Assembly: GCA_900541025.1 (NCBI GenBank)
Contig: UQIL01000003.1
Location: forward strand, 1 to 64,000
Source of the DNA: an uncultured Collinsella sp.
GTDB lineage: Bacteria > Actinomycetota > Coriobacteriia > Coriobacteriales > Coriobacteriaceae
Direction of reading: 5' to 3'
DNA length: 64,000 nt
The notes below the pieces were generated by a model. That model was not told the origin of the DNA. It was given only the letters and a program-made list of their open reading frames with translations, and did no database searches. The translations under genes and the position numbers were made by a program. Positions 45,017 to 52,759 of this stretch are shown piece after piece. Positions within the stretch are counted from its first letter, which is position 1, and every line of letters starts with the position of its first letter.

Positions 45017-46066
45017 CTAGCGAACAACGCGAACGGCAGGACCGCCCGGCTCCGCCTCGCACACGCGCCCGACAACGGCGGCAACGCGCCCCTCGGCATG
45101 CAAACGACGCGCAAGCTCATCCACATCGGCAGCAGGCGCCGCGATGAGCAAGCCGCCCGAGGTCTGCGGATCGTACAGCGCATCCAACATGCCCGGCTCC
45201 AGGTCCTCGTCGGCAGCCACGCGCGGGCCAAAGAAGTCCTGGTTGCGGTAGGAGCCCGCGGGGATAATGCCCAGACGCGCCATGTCGAGTACCTGGTCAA
45301 AGAGCGGCACCGCCCCCGGCGCAAGCTCAACCTGCACGCCCGAGCCCTCGGCCATCTCGCACGCGTGCCCGATCAGGCCAAAGCCCGTGACATCGGTGCA
45401 GCCGTGAAGCTCAAGTCCCTCGGCCAGACGAATCGGCGCCTCGTTGAGGGTGCTCATCGAGTCAAACATGGCTGCGGCCTCGTCCTGCTCGATGAGCTCG
45501 CCCTTAATGGCCGTGGTGATGATGCCCGAACCGATCGCCTTGGTCAGCAGCAGAACATCGCCCACGCGTGCGCCACTGTTGGCGAGCATGCGGTCGAGTG
45601 ACACAAAACCGCTCACGGACAGGCCGTACTTGGGCTCGTCGTCGTTGATGGTGTGGCCGCCCGCGATGGTGCAGCCCGCCTCGACGCACTTGTCGGCGCC
45701 GCCCGCCAAGATCTGACCGGCCACCTCCACCCCTAGGCAGCTGGGGATGCAGAGCAGGTTCATGGCATGCGAGGGAGTGCCTCCCATGGCGTAGATGTCC
45801 GACAGCGAGTTGGCGGCGGCGATCTGGCCAAAGAGGAACGGGTCGTCGACCATCGGCGGGAAGAAGTCGATGGACTGCACGAGCCCCAGGTTCTCCCCCA
45901 CCTTGAAGACGCTCGCATCGTCGGAGGTATCGAACCCCACGAGCAAGTTGTCATTATGCACATTGGGCAAATCGCCCAGGACCTGGGCGAGGGCTCCGGG
46001 AGCCAGCTTGGCGGCTCAACCGCTCGCGGCCGTCATAGACGTGAGCTTAATCTGATCGTCAGCCAT
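45017..46066 (-). CDS. selD: Selenide, water dikinase, selenoprotein (Sec17 encoded by in-frame TGA)
   Basis: Makes selenophosphate from selenide and ATP. From ATG 46066 (AGGAGG eight to nine bases upstream) the frame reads MADDQIKLTSMTAASG, then TGA at 46016-46018, then AAKLAPGALAQVLGDLPNVHNDNLLVGFDTSDDA. TGA is codon 17, the position of catalytic Cys17 in E. coli SelD, and the flanks match the family's (S/G)GCGCKI(A/S)P motif, so this is a Sec-containing SelD. Downstream sequence shows the ATP site (TIAGGHTINDDEPKYG, DVTGFGLIGHA, DPQTSGGLL) and the Gly-rich domain. Total 349 residues. A standard caller would truncate it to a fragment starting near 45970. Confidence 0.95.
45976..46018 (-). 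promoter_or_regulatory. candidate SECIS element of selD
   Basis: Immediately after the UGA the mRNA can form a hairpin with GGCTCC/GGAGCC arms (GCTGGCTCCCGGAGCC) inside the coding sequence. The tight loop is unlike fdhF, so the exact fold is uncertain. Confidence 0.45.
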
Positions 46067-46136
46067 CGATACCTCCTCTCATCGGTCAATCATTTTCTCC
46101 CAGTATACGCATGAATGCGAGCCGACGGCGGATGCA

Positions 46137-46901
46137 TTAATTGAGCGCCTGGGCGCGAATCGCCGCACCGATGGCACCGGCAAAGCGAGCCTGGGGCGAG
46201 GTGGTGATCGGCGACCCCAGCAGCGCTGCCAGCCTCTCCACAACGTAAGCGTTCTCGCACAGGCCACCGGTCAGGTAGTACGGGGCGCCCGCGGCCTGCC
46301 CGGCCATAGTGGCAACGCGCGACACGACACTCTCGATCACACCACGGGCGATGTTCTCGCGCGGCTCACCGCGGCCGATCAGGCTGATGACCTCGCTTTC
46401 GGCAAACACCGTGCACATGCTGCTGATCTTGGTGGGCTCGCCGGAACGCGCCAGGTCGGCCATCTGCTGCTGGGAAATGCCTAGGCGGTCGGCCATAATC
46501 TCCAAAAAGCGCCCCGTGCCGGCGGCGCACTTGTCGTTCATGGCAAACTTGGCCACGCGGCCACTTTTAAGCTGAATGACCTTGGTGTCCTGGCCGCCCA
46601 CATCGATCACGGTGCCGTGGTCGCCAAATAGGCGCACGGCACCGGTACCGTGGCAGGTGATCTCGGTCACAACCTTGTGCGCATAGGGCACGGCGACACG
46701 GCCGTAGCCAGTCGCGACCACGCGAACATCGTCGCCCGTCACGTCATAGCCGGCCGCTGCCAGCGCCTCGCGCAGCCGCTCGGAAGCATCGACCGAGGAG
46801 AACCCGGTTGGCTGCACGCACGTCCACGCCACCGAACCCTCCCCGTCGACCACAGCAGCCTTAGCCGCCGTAGACCCGATATCGATCCCGATCCCTATCA
46901 T
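46137..46901 (-). CDS. Acyl-CoA dehydratase activase / double-cubane protein reductase (BadF/HgdC family ATPase)
   Basis: An ASKHA-fold ATPase (254 residues) that binds one [4Fe-4S] cluster across a homodimer and drives a low-potential electron into a partner by ATP hydrolysis. Phosphate-1 motif GIDIGSTAAKA, cluster cysteines in NDKCAAGTGRF and ISSMCTVFAESE, and C-terminal LTGGLCENAYV are visible. It follows the two dehydratase-like genes and precedes selD. GGGAGAGAGCC precedes its ATG. Its partners should be one or both proteins at 47057-49658. Confidence 0.92.
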   Translation of the reverse strand: MIGIGIDIGSTAAKAAVVDGEGSVAWTCVQPTGFSSVDASERLREALAAAGYDVTGDDVRVVATGYGRVAVPYAHKVVTEITCHGTGAVRLFGDHGTVIDVGGQDTKVIQLKSGRVAKFAMNDKCAAGTGRFLEIMADRLGISQQQMADLARSGEPTKISSMCTVFAESEVISLIGRGEPRENIARGVIESVVSRVATMAGQAAGAPYYLTGGLCENAYVVERLAALLGSPITTSPQARFAGAIGAAIRAQALN

Positions 46902-46962
46902 GGCTCTCTCCCAATCTAAACATCAAAGGTAGCGGCGCGTTCAGGCGCCTTAGCTCTAGGTT

Positions 46963-47055
46963 TCTCAGGTGCCGGAGATTGTCCCGAAAGAGGAGCGCAG
47001 CGTACTATGGGTACGCAAGCGACGGTTTGAGGGGCAAGATCCGGTGCCCAAAGAA
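46963..47055 (-). repeat. intercistronic structured repeat, copy A
   Basis: Directly after the stop of the 47057 gene. On the minus strand a stem (GGGCACCGGATCTTGCCC against the complement of CAGGTGCCGGAGATTGTCCC) encloses a conserved loop, TCAAACCGTCGCTTGCGT and AGTACGC. Copy B at 48263-48362 shares the loop and keeps the stem with different bases. Confidence 0.7.
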
Positions 47056-47056
47056 G

Positions 47057-48220
47057 CTAGAGCGTCTCGATGAAGGCGGCGATGCGCGTCTCGATCTGAC
47101 CCATGTCGCCGTTGCTGTAGTCGGTCTCGATCTTCATATACGGAATACCCGCACCCTCGACGGCCTCCTGCATGCGCATGCTCTCAACGTTGAAGGTGTG
47201 GCAGGCCTGTAGCACGCTCTCTACCACGCCATCGACATGGTACTTCTCGCACATGGTCAGCGTGTTTTCCATACGACCATCGTTGGGCGTCATGACCGAG
47301 CAGTTGATATCCAAGTAGCGGTCGGCGATGGCGCGCAAGATGTCGGGAGCCTCCGGGTCAATCATCATAGCCGCCGTGCGCTCGCCCGAGCAGTCATCCA
47401 TGCACACGACCACGCCGCCGTTGGACTCGATGGTGCGGCCGATCTTGTTGATCACACCGCCCACCGGGCAACCGGTGATCAGAATGCGCTTGGCGTCCGC
47501 CGCAACCAGGCGCTCGCCCGCGTCGTAGGCCTCGCGCAGCTTGGCGACCTTTTGCTCCAGCTGCTGCGTATAGGCCTCGATATCAAAGCTGAACGTACCG
47601 GCGAACATGGTGCTCATCAGGTCGACGCCGCTCATAGCCGCCGGCTGGTTGGCCTGCAGCGCAAACATCTCGAGCTGGGCCGCACGCAAGCGGTTGCGAC
47701 GACGGACGGTAGCGCGCAGGTCATCGTCGGTAATCGTGATGCCGTAGAAGCCCTCGAGCTCCTCCTTGAGCAGGCGGCACTCCTCGTACCAGCCCTCGCG
47801 CTCGTAGGCGCGATCGCGACCCTGCGGAAGATGCAGAATGTGCGTGCGCTTGAGTTCATTGAGTAGCTCGTACATCTTCTTCTTGCCGTCGCAGGTGGTC
47901 TCGCCGATGATCATGTCGCTAAAGTACGTAAACGGGCACTTTTGCGAGTAGGCAAAACCGTAGGTCGACTTGATGAGCGGGCAGAGGTTTGCCGGCAGCA
48001 CCTTCTCGGCCTCGGGAATCACCTCGTCGGATGTACCGCACAAGGCCACACTTGCGGCGCCCGCGGCATCGATAATCTCGAGCGGCGTATAGCTGCACAA
48101 AAAGCCGACCAGGCGATTACCCGCCTGCTTATAATCCTTGACGCGAATAAACGCCGCCTTGCGCTGCTCGTTGAACTCCTCAAACGTGGACGGCAACGGC
48201 TGCTCAATATATTCCGGCAT
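47057..48220 (-). CDS. 2-hydroxyacyl-CoA dehydratase family / double-cubane cluster protein, paralogue 1
   Basis: A 387-residue HgdB/YjiM-type protein. Likely cluster cysteines lie in IIGETTCDGKKKMYE, CMDDCSGE and LQACHTFNVES; the pattern and the TTCDGKKK motif fit the double-cubane (DCCP/YjiM) branch better than classical HgdA/B. Such proteins reduce small molecules with electrons gated by the ATPase encoded next door. ATG 48220 has AAGGAG six bases upstream; the frame extends through the repeat upstream but without a start of merit. Substrate unknown. Confidence 0.85.
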   Translation of the reverse strand: MPEYIEQPLPSTFEEFNEQRKAAFIRVKDYKQAGNRLVGFLCSYTPLEIIDAAGAASVALCGTSDEVIPEAEKVLPANLCPLIKSTYGFAYSQKCPFTYFSDMIIGETTCDGKKKMYELLNELKRTHILHLPQGRDRAYEREGWYEECRLLKEELEGFYGITITDDDLRATVRRRNRLRAAQLEMFALQANQPAAMSGVDLMSTMFAGTFSFDIEAYTQQLEQKVAKLREAYDAGERLVAADAKRILITGCPVGGVINKIGRTIESNGGVVVCMDDCSGERTAAMMIDPEAPDILRAIADRYLDINCSVMTPNDGRMENTLTMCEKYHVDGVVESVLQACHTFNVESMRMQEAVEGAGIPYMKIETDYSNGDMGQIETRIAAFIETL

Positions 48221-48262
48221 ATAGCTCCTTAACAAACCTTTTAACCAACCAAGGAAACGGCT

Positions 48263-48362
48263 TTCCCAGGTGCCCGAGGTTGCCGTGAAAGAGAAACGCC
48301 GCGTACTTTGGGACGCAAGCGACGGTTTGAACGGCAAGACCGGGTGCCTGGGGAAGCCGCCA
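48263..48362 (-). repeat. intercistronic structured repeat, copy B
   Basis: Lies just after the stop of the 48375 gene. Arms CCCAGGCACCCGGTCTTGCCGT-like against the complement of CCCAGGTGCCCGAGGTTGCC enclose the loop shared with copy A. Stem bases differ between copies but pairing persists. Confidence 0.7.
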
Positions 48363-48374
48363 AGACGGATAGCT

Positions 48375-49658
48375 CTAAATGGTTTCCAAGAAAGCCTCGA
48401 TCCTGGTTTGCAGCTGACCTGCGTCCTCGCCGGCGTAGTCGGTCGTGATGTGCATAAACGGAATGCCGGCCTCCTCGGCGGCCTTCTCCACGGCAAACGA
48501 CTCCATCTCGTAGAGCGTGCAGAACTGCAGAGCCACGTCGACGATGCCGTCGGCATGCAGGTCCTTGGCCATCTGGACAATGTCCTTCATACGCTGGTCG
48601 TTGGGCGTAAAGACGGCGCAGTTGATCTTAAAGTAGCGCTCGGCGATGGCATCGAGCATCTCGTCGACCGTCTCGCCGGACTCGTCGACCAGGTCCTTGT
48701 AGTAGCGCGAGCCCGTGCAGGACTCCTCGCCCACCACAACGCCGCCGGCCTTCTCGATGAGGTTGAACAGCTTCCAGTTGGGCACGGCCATGGGCGTGCC
48801 GGTGTACAGGATGCGCTTGGTCCCCTTGGGCGCCACGCCCTCGCCGGCCTCGACACGCTGCTCGCACTCAGCCGCCATATCGTTAATAGCTCCGGTCAGA
48901 CGCGGCGTGTCGTCCATAAAGGCTGCCTGAACGGTCAGCAGGCTGTCGAGACCGCTGATGGGCGCCGGGTCGGCAGCGCGCGTGGCAGCCAGGCGCTGCA
49001 GGGCGCGACGTTTCTCATTGACGGCGTGGATGGCGGCCTTCAGACGCTCGGGCGTAATCTTGACGCCGCACTCTTCCTCGATCTTGGCGGCAAGCTTTTT
49101 AACCTCGGCCTTCCAGGTCACGAGCGTCGACTCGTCGTGTACGTTGGGAATATCCATGACGTACATGTTCTTTTGCGTGGCAAAGAACTCGTAGGCCTTC
49201 TTCTTGCCATCGCAGGTGTTCTCGCCGACTACCAAGTCACTCGACTCAATGTAGGGGCAGACCTCGCCCAGCTTAAAGCCGGCAAAGCTCTTGATAAGCG
49301 GGCGGGTGTTGCGCGGCAGGTGCTCCTCGACCTTATCGGTTGCCCAATCGGCACCCGAGCACAGGCCCACGGGAATGCCGTCACAGGCAAGCACGATCTC
49401 CTCGGGCACGTACACGCAGAACGAGCCGACGATCTTGGTGGCCTCGCCGGCCTCCTTCTTGTCGAGCATCTCCTTAATACGGCCGCTATGGATGTTGGTG
49501 GCCACAAAGTCCAGGTAGGACGTGGACTTGGGGCGATTGTGCTGCATCAGAAACATATCGCCGTACATCTGACCCACGGCGCCCAGCAGCATGTCGTGGT
49601 CGGCAAGATTCATGCCGAGGCTCTCCCACATCGGATGGAAATCGAATTCTTCAGCCAT
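48375..49658 (-). CDS. 2-hydroxyacyl-CoA dehydratase family / double-cubane cluster protein, paralogue 2
   Basis: A 427-residue protein similar along its length to the 387-residue neighbour (FCVYVPEEIVLA against FCSYTPLEIIDA; VGENTCDGKKKAYE against IGETTCDGKKKMYE; FTPNDQRM against MTPNDGRM). Cys residues in NTCDGKKK, EESCTGSR and QFCTLYEMES are the likely cluster ligands. It has ~40 extra N-terminal residues. GAGAGGGGAACCGTC precedes ATG 49658. Whether the two form a heterodimer (HgdAB-like) or two separate homodimers (DCCP-like) cannot be told here. Confidence 0.85.
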   Translation of the reverse strand: MAEEFDFHPMWESLGMNLADHDMLLGAVGQMYGDMFLMQHNRPKSTSYLDFVATNIHSGRIKEMLDKKEAGEATKIVGSFCVYVPEEIVLACDGIPVGLCSGADWATDKVEEHLPRNTRPLIKSFAGFKLGEVCPYIESSDLVVGENTCDGKKKAYEFFATQKNMYVMDIPNVHDESTLVTWKAEVKKLAAKIEEECGVKITPERLKAAIHAVNEKRRALQRLAATRAADPAPISGLDSLLTVQAAFMDDTPRLTGAINDMAAECEQRVEAGEGVAPKGTKRILYTGTPMAVPNWKLFNLIEKAGGVVVGEESCTGSRYYKDLVDESGETVDEMLDAIAERYFKINCAVFTPNDQRMKDIVQMAKDLHADGIVDVALQFCTLYEMESFAVEKAAEEAGIPFMHITTDYAGEDAGQLQTRIEAFLETI

Positions 49659-49822
49659 GACGGTTCCCCTCTCGAACCAAAATTGAATAGCTACGGTATT
49701 GCTGCACGGTGGGTGGCGAAAACCCAGCCGCGCCTAAACCCGGAATTTTAGGGAACCTGCTTTGCGGTCGATTATTTAATTGTTCGTCGTCTCTCCCGGA
49801 GCCGTGAACATACCTGCTCATA
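49651..49822 (-). CDS. candidate small ORF overlapping the double-cubane operon start
   Basis: A 56-codon frame starting at ATG 49822, overlapping the 22-codon leader ORF stop (ATGA), and ending at TGA 49651, inside the first codons of the 49658 gene. Its product (MSRYVHGSGRDDEQLNNRPQ...) has no recognisable domain. The chained overlaps could couple translation from leader to first gene. May be non-coding. Confidence 0.25.
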
Positions 49823-49886
49823 TGCGACTCCGAGCTATATATAGGGCACGCGCGGCAACGCGGCGAATGTATGTCGTCTGCGGCAT
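49818..49886 (-). CDS. candidate 22-codon leader peptide upstream of the double-cubane operon
   Basis: ATG 49886 is preceded by AAAGGAGGGTGCGCAC, one of the strongest ribosome sites in the window, and reads MPQTTYIRRVAARALYIARS then RI-stop. It is Arg/Ala-rich, with no membrane or metal motif. Possible leader peptide or uORF in the operon's 5' region. Confidence 0.4.
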   Translation of the reverse strand: MPQTTYIRRVAARALYIARSRI

Positions 49887-49922
49887 GTGCGCACCCTCCT
49901 TTACAAGTTAAGGTCAACTATA

Positions 49923-49954
49923 TCAACGGTCATCGTCCAGACGAACACCGTTGA
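49923..49954. promoter_or_regulatory. inverted-repeat operator candidate upstream of the double-cubane/selenium operon
   Basis: TCAACGGT (49923-49930) and ACCGTTGA (49947-49954) are perfect 8-base arms 16 bases apart, ~35 bases before the leader ATG, overlapping the likely promoter (TTGATA and TTGACC hexamers on the minus strand). The rest of 49887-50042 shows nothing else. Confidence 0.45.
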
Positions 49955-50042
49955 CATTCGTACGACAGCGTCGTGCGTCGTCGTTTAATAAAAAATTATC
50001 TTGATTGGTAAGAGTTTGTCGTCCCTCATTCGGCGAGCGGCA

Positions 50043-50076
50043 AGACAAAGCCGCCGAGGCTTATATCCCCGACGGC
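50043..50076 (-). terminator. terminator after modC
   Basis: On the minus strand GCCGTCGGGG/CCTCGGCGGC (10 bp with two G-U pairs) is followed by TTTGTCTTG, starting 12 bases past the modC stop. Confidence 0.6.
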
Positions 50077-50087
50077 ATTACCCGGCG

Positions 50088-51158
50088 CTATCGACAAACC
50101 AAATGGATCCTGCTGGCATCAAAATGCATGCGCAGCGTCTCGCCTGCTTGCGGCAGCGCGTCGACAGGCATGCCCACCTTGTTGACCTTCCACTGCAGAC
50201 GCGTGGGCGCATCGACGCGCGGCACGTCCAGCAACACCAGCCGCTCAAAGCGCGAATCACTCACGCGGGCCACGTGCAAGTCATAGCTGTTGCGGCCCCG
50301 CTCAGCGCGATTGTCAACATGGAAGTAGCTTGCGCGAATGCCCAGGTATGCCACGTCATCGGGAACCTCGCGGCCCACGTTGAAGGTCATGCCCCAGTCG
50401 AGGGCCTCAACTTCTTCGTCGCCGATCTTGCGCGCCCGGCTTGTGTTCTTGCAGCCCGTCAGGCGCAGCGCCGCCAGCGTCTGCGGGCGGCGAACCACGT
50501 CCTCGACGGAGCCGATCTCCTCCACATGCCCGTCGTGCATCACGCAGATTCGCTGGCACAGGCGGCACGCTTCGTCGATGTCGTGGCTCACGTAGAGTAC
50601 GGTGCGGTTGCACACATCGAACAGGTCGAGCATGTTCTGCTCGAGGGCGCTCTTAAGATAGGAATCGAGTGCGCTCATGGGCTCGTCGAACATAAAAATG
50701 CCCGGATGCGCCGCCACCATGCGGGCAAGCGCCACGCGCTGCTGCTGCCCGCCCGAGAGACGTGCGGGATAGCGGTCGGCAAAATCGGCCAGACCGAAAA
50801 TGCTCAGATAGCGCTCGGCGAGCTTTTTGCGCGCGGCGGCGTCACCCGCGTCCTTTACACCGGCGCATACGTTATCGGCCACTGTCATGTTAGGAAACAG
50901 CTGATAGTTTTGGAACAGCAGAGCGCATTTGCGCGCCTGGGGCGACAGGTTGATGCCCGCCGCCGAGTCAAAAAAGGTCACGCCGTTGACGACAATCTTG
51001 CCCTCGTCGGGCGTCTCCACACCGGCGATGCAGCGCAGCGTACAGCTCTTGCCGCAACCCGAGGCGCCCAGCAGGGCCACGCGCTCCTCGCCGGCCTCAA
51101 GCTGCATGTCGAGCACAAACCCGGGATAACGTTTCTTAATATCCAAAACGAGCGACAT
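50088..51158 (-). CDS. modC: Molybdate ABC transporter ATP-binding protein
   Basis: A 356-residue ABC ATPase: Walker A LLGASGCGKSCT (~residues 29-40), signature LSGGQQQRVALAR, Walker B IFMFDEPMSALD, H-loop VSHDIDEA. The ~120-residue C-terminal part is a TOBE-like regulatory domain as in ModC. It follows the permease by three bases. Sulfate or tungstate specificity cannot be excluded, but context (modA, moeA, mogA and three Mo enzymes) supports molybdate. Confidence 0.9.
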   Translation of the reverse strand: MSLVLDIKKRYPGFVLDMQLEAGEERVALLGASGCGKSCTLRCIAGVETPDEGKIVVNGVTFFDSAAGINLSPQARKCALLFQNYQLFPNMTVADNVCAGVKDAGDAAARKKLAERYLSIFGLADFADRYPARLSGGQQQRVALARMVAAHPGIFMFDEPMSALDSYLKSALEQNMLDLFDVCNRTVLYVSHDIDEACRLCQRICVMHDGHVEEIGSVEDVVRRPQTLAALRLTGCKNTSRARKIGDEEVEALDWGMTFNVGREVPDDVAYLGIRASYFHVDNRAERGRNSYDLHVARVSDSRFERLVLLDVPRVDAPTRLQWKVNKVGMPVDALPQAGETLRMHFDASRIHLVCR

Positions 51159-51161
51159 AGC

Positions 51162-52643
51162 TTATCGACCTCCCCGCGGCGCCGCATCATCACGCATGAG
51201 CTCGGCCAGCGCCTCGCGATCGATACGCAGCGCATCGCCGCCGACTGGGTCGAGCGAATCGCCCTGTCCGGCGAGACCTTTGGCCTGTTTGCGCTCCGCA
51301 CGGGAAAGGCCACGTTCGCGATACTTTTGCGAATGCGCCGTGTACATATTGATGAACAGAATGACCAGGAAGCTGAACGCGATTACGACCACGACCCAAA
51401 AGAGGGCCACCGACGTATTGCCGCCCATCCACTCAAAGTAAATCGCAATGGGAATGGTCTGCGTAATACCGGCGTAGTTGCCCGCAAAGAACAGGGTGCA
51501 GCCAAACTCGCCCATCGCGCGGGCAAAGGCGAGCACCGTGCCGGCGGCAATCGAGGGCCAGCCAAGCGGCATCATGAGCTTGGCAAAGATGCGACGCTCG
51601 GACCATCCCAGGGTTCGCGCGGCGTCGAGCATCTGCGCGTCAAGACTCTCGAAGGCTCCGAGCGCCGTGCGGTAAACCAGCGGAAACGACACGACGACGG
51701 CCGAAATGACCGCCGCGGGCCACGTAAAGACGATCGAGATGCCGTGCGCGATAAGCCACTGGCCCACCCCGGTCGATCGACCAAATAGCATAAGCAGCAA
51801 AAAGCCGCAGACCGTGGGTGGCAGCACCATAGGAATCGTAAAGACCGAATCGAGCAGGCCCTTGATGCGACTCGAGGTACCCATAGTCTTCCACGCGGCG
51901 AACAGGCCCAGCGCAAAGGAGATCAGCAGGGCAAGGCCGCTCGTTTTGATAGAAACCCAAAACGGACGGTAGTCGATGCCGCCAAAAAACGTCTGGGCGC
52001 ACTCCGCCAGCGAAGGTGGCTCCGTCGTCGAGACGCTCGCATACGGCACTAAGGCGGCGTTGTCGCTCCACAGGGCTCCGCCACCCAGATCAAGCTCGGC
52101 GTTCGCGGCCTCGGCGGCATTCACCACCGTGTAGCAATCGGCGTCTTCGCCCTTCACCTTAAACTGATAGCGATAATCGCCCTGCACAAGTTCGTTGTCC
52201 GAGGTAAACACCCACTCAAGCCTGGAGTCCTCCAGCAGCGCTCCGCCCATGGAGTGAGACTTATCGAGCCCCGTGAGCATCTTCTTAAGCGCCTTTTGGT
52301 CAGAGGCGTTTGTAATGTCGAGCCCCGCGTCCTTAGCGGCGTGTGCATCAACCCACACCACGATGTTCGAAGGCGTCGTCACCGTCACAAGCGTCGTCTT
52401 TTTGTAGATGGGAAATCGATAGCCCTCGGGCTGACCTGCAAACGAGCGTGCCGTGCCCTTGGCATTGCGCTCAAACGCGTTGAGGCCAAACTCGACGCCA
52501 TCGATAAGCGCGGAGTCCTCGGTCGCCTGGCACCCATCGGCGGTGGTAAAGAGAGCCTCGGCACAGGCAGCCCCAGGCAGCGAGGTAAACGCAAAGAGAA
52601 CCGCTGCCAGCGCGGCGAGCAGGCGAATCGTTTTCCTTGACAC
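51162..52643 (-). CDS. modB: Molybdate ABC transporter permease with large N-terminal extracytoplasmic domain
   Basis: The C-terminal ~270 residues are a typical ModB/CysT-type permease with about five to six helices and the EAA loop (LDAQMLDAARTLGWSERRIFAKLMMPLGW). Unusually, ~200 residues precede it: a signal peptide (VSRKTIRLLAALAAVLFAF ... ACAEA) then a soluble domain with YKKTTLVTVTTPSNIVVWVD and a single Cys near VKGEDADCYTV. Ordinary ModB is ~220-230 residues with no such domain. The chosen start is GTG 52643, seven bases after GAGGAG; total 493 residues. Confidence 0.85.
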   Translation of the reverse strand: MSRKTIRLLAALAAVLFAFTSLPGAACAEALFTTADGCQATEDSALIDGVEFGLNAFERNAKGTARSFAGQPEGYRFPIYKKTTLVTVTTPSNIVVWVDAHAAKDAGLDITNASDQKALKKMLTGLDKSHSMGGALLEDSRLEWVFTSDNELVQGDYRYQFKVKGEDADCYTVVNAAEAANAELDLGGGALWSDNAALVPYASVSTTEPPSLAECAQTFFGGIDYRPFWVSIKTSGLALLISFALGLFAAWKTMGTSSRIKGLLDSVFTIPMVLPPTVCGFLLLMLFGRSTGVGQWLIAHGISIVFTWPAAVISAVVVSFPLVYRTALGAFESLDAQMLDAARTLGWSERRIFAKLMMPLGWPSIAAGTVLAFARAMGEFGCTLFFAGNYAGITQTIPIAIYFEWMGGNTSVALFWVVVVIAFSFLVILFINMYTAHSQKYRERGLSRAERKQAKGLAGQGDSLDPVGGDALRIDREALAELMRDDAAPRGGR

Positions 52644-52759
52644 GGGCGACTCCTCAAACACAGGGCAACGGCGCGCAGGCACGCCGGTTCAATCAAAAAG
52701 GACAGGCGATCGCAAGAACGCCCGCCCTCAAGAATATCGTTATACAGTGCCCTTTCGCA

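Noticed and set aside
45017..46066. selD as an N-terminally truncated or broken gene
   Set aside because: A strong ribosome site and ATG upstream, conserved N-terminal motif and TGA at the Cys17 position explain it as a selenoprotein.
49681..50087. Molybdenum cofactor riboswitch between the double-cubane operon and modC
   Set aside because: I could not find the conserved Moco RNA core; the region is explained by small ORFs, a dyad and the modC terminator.
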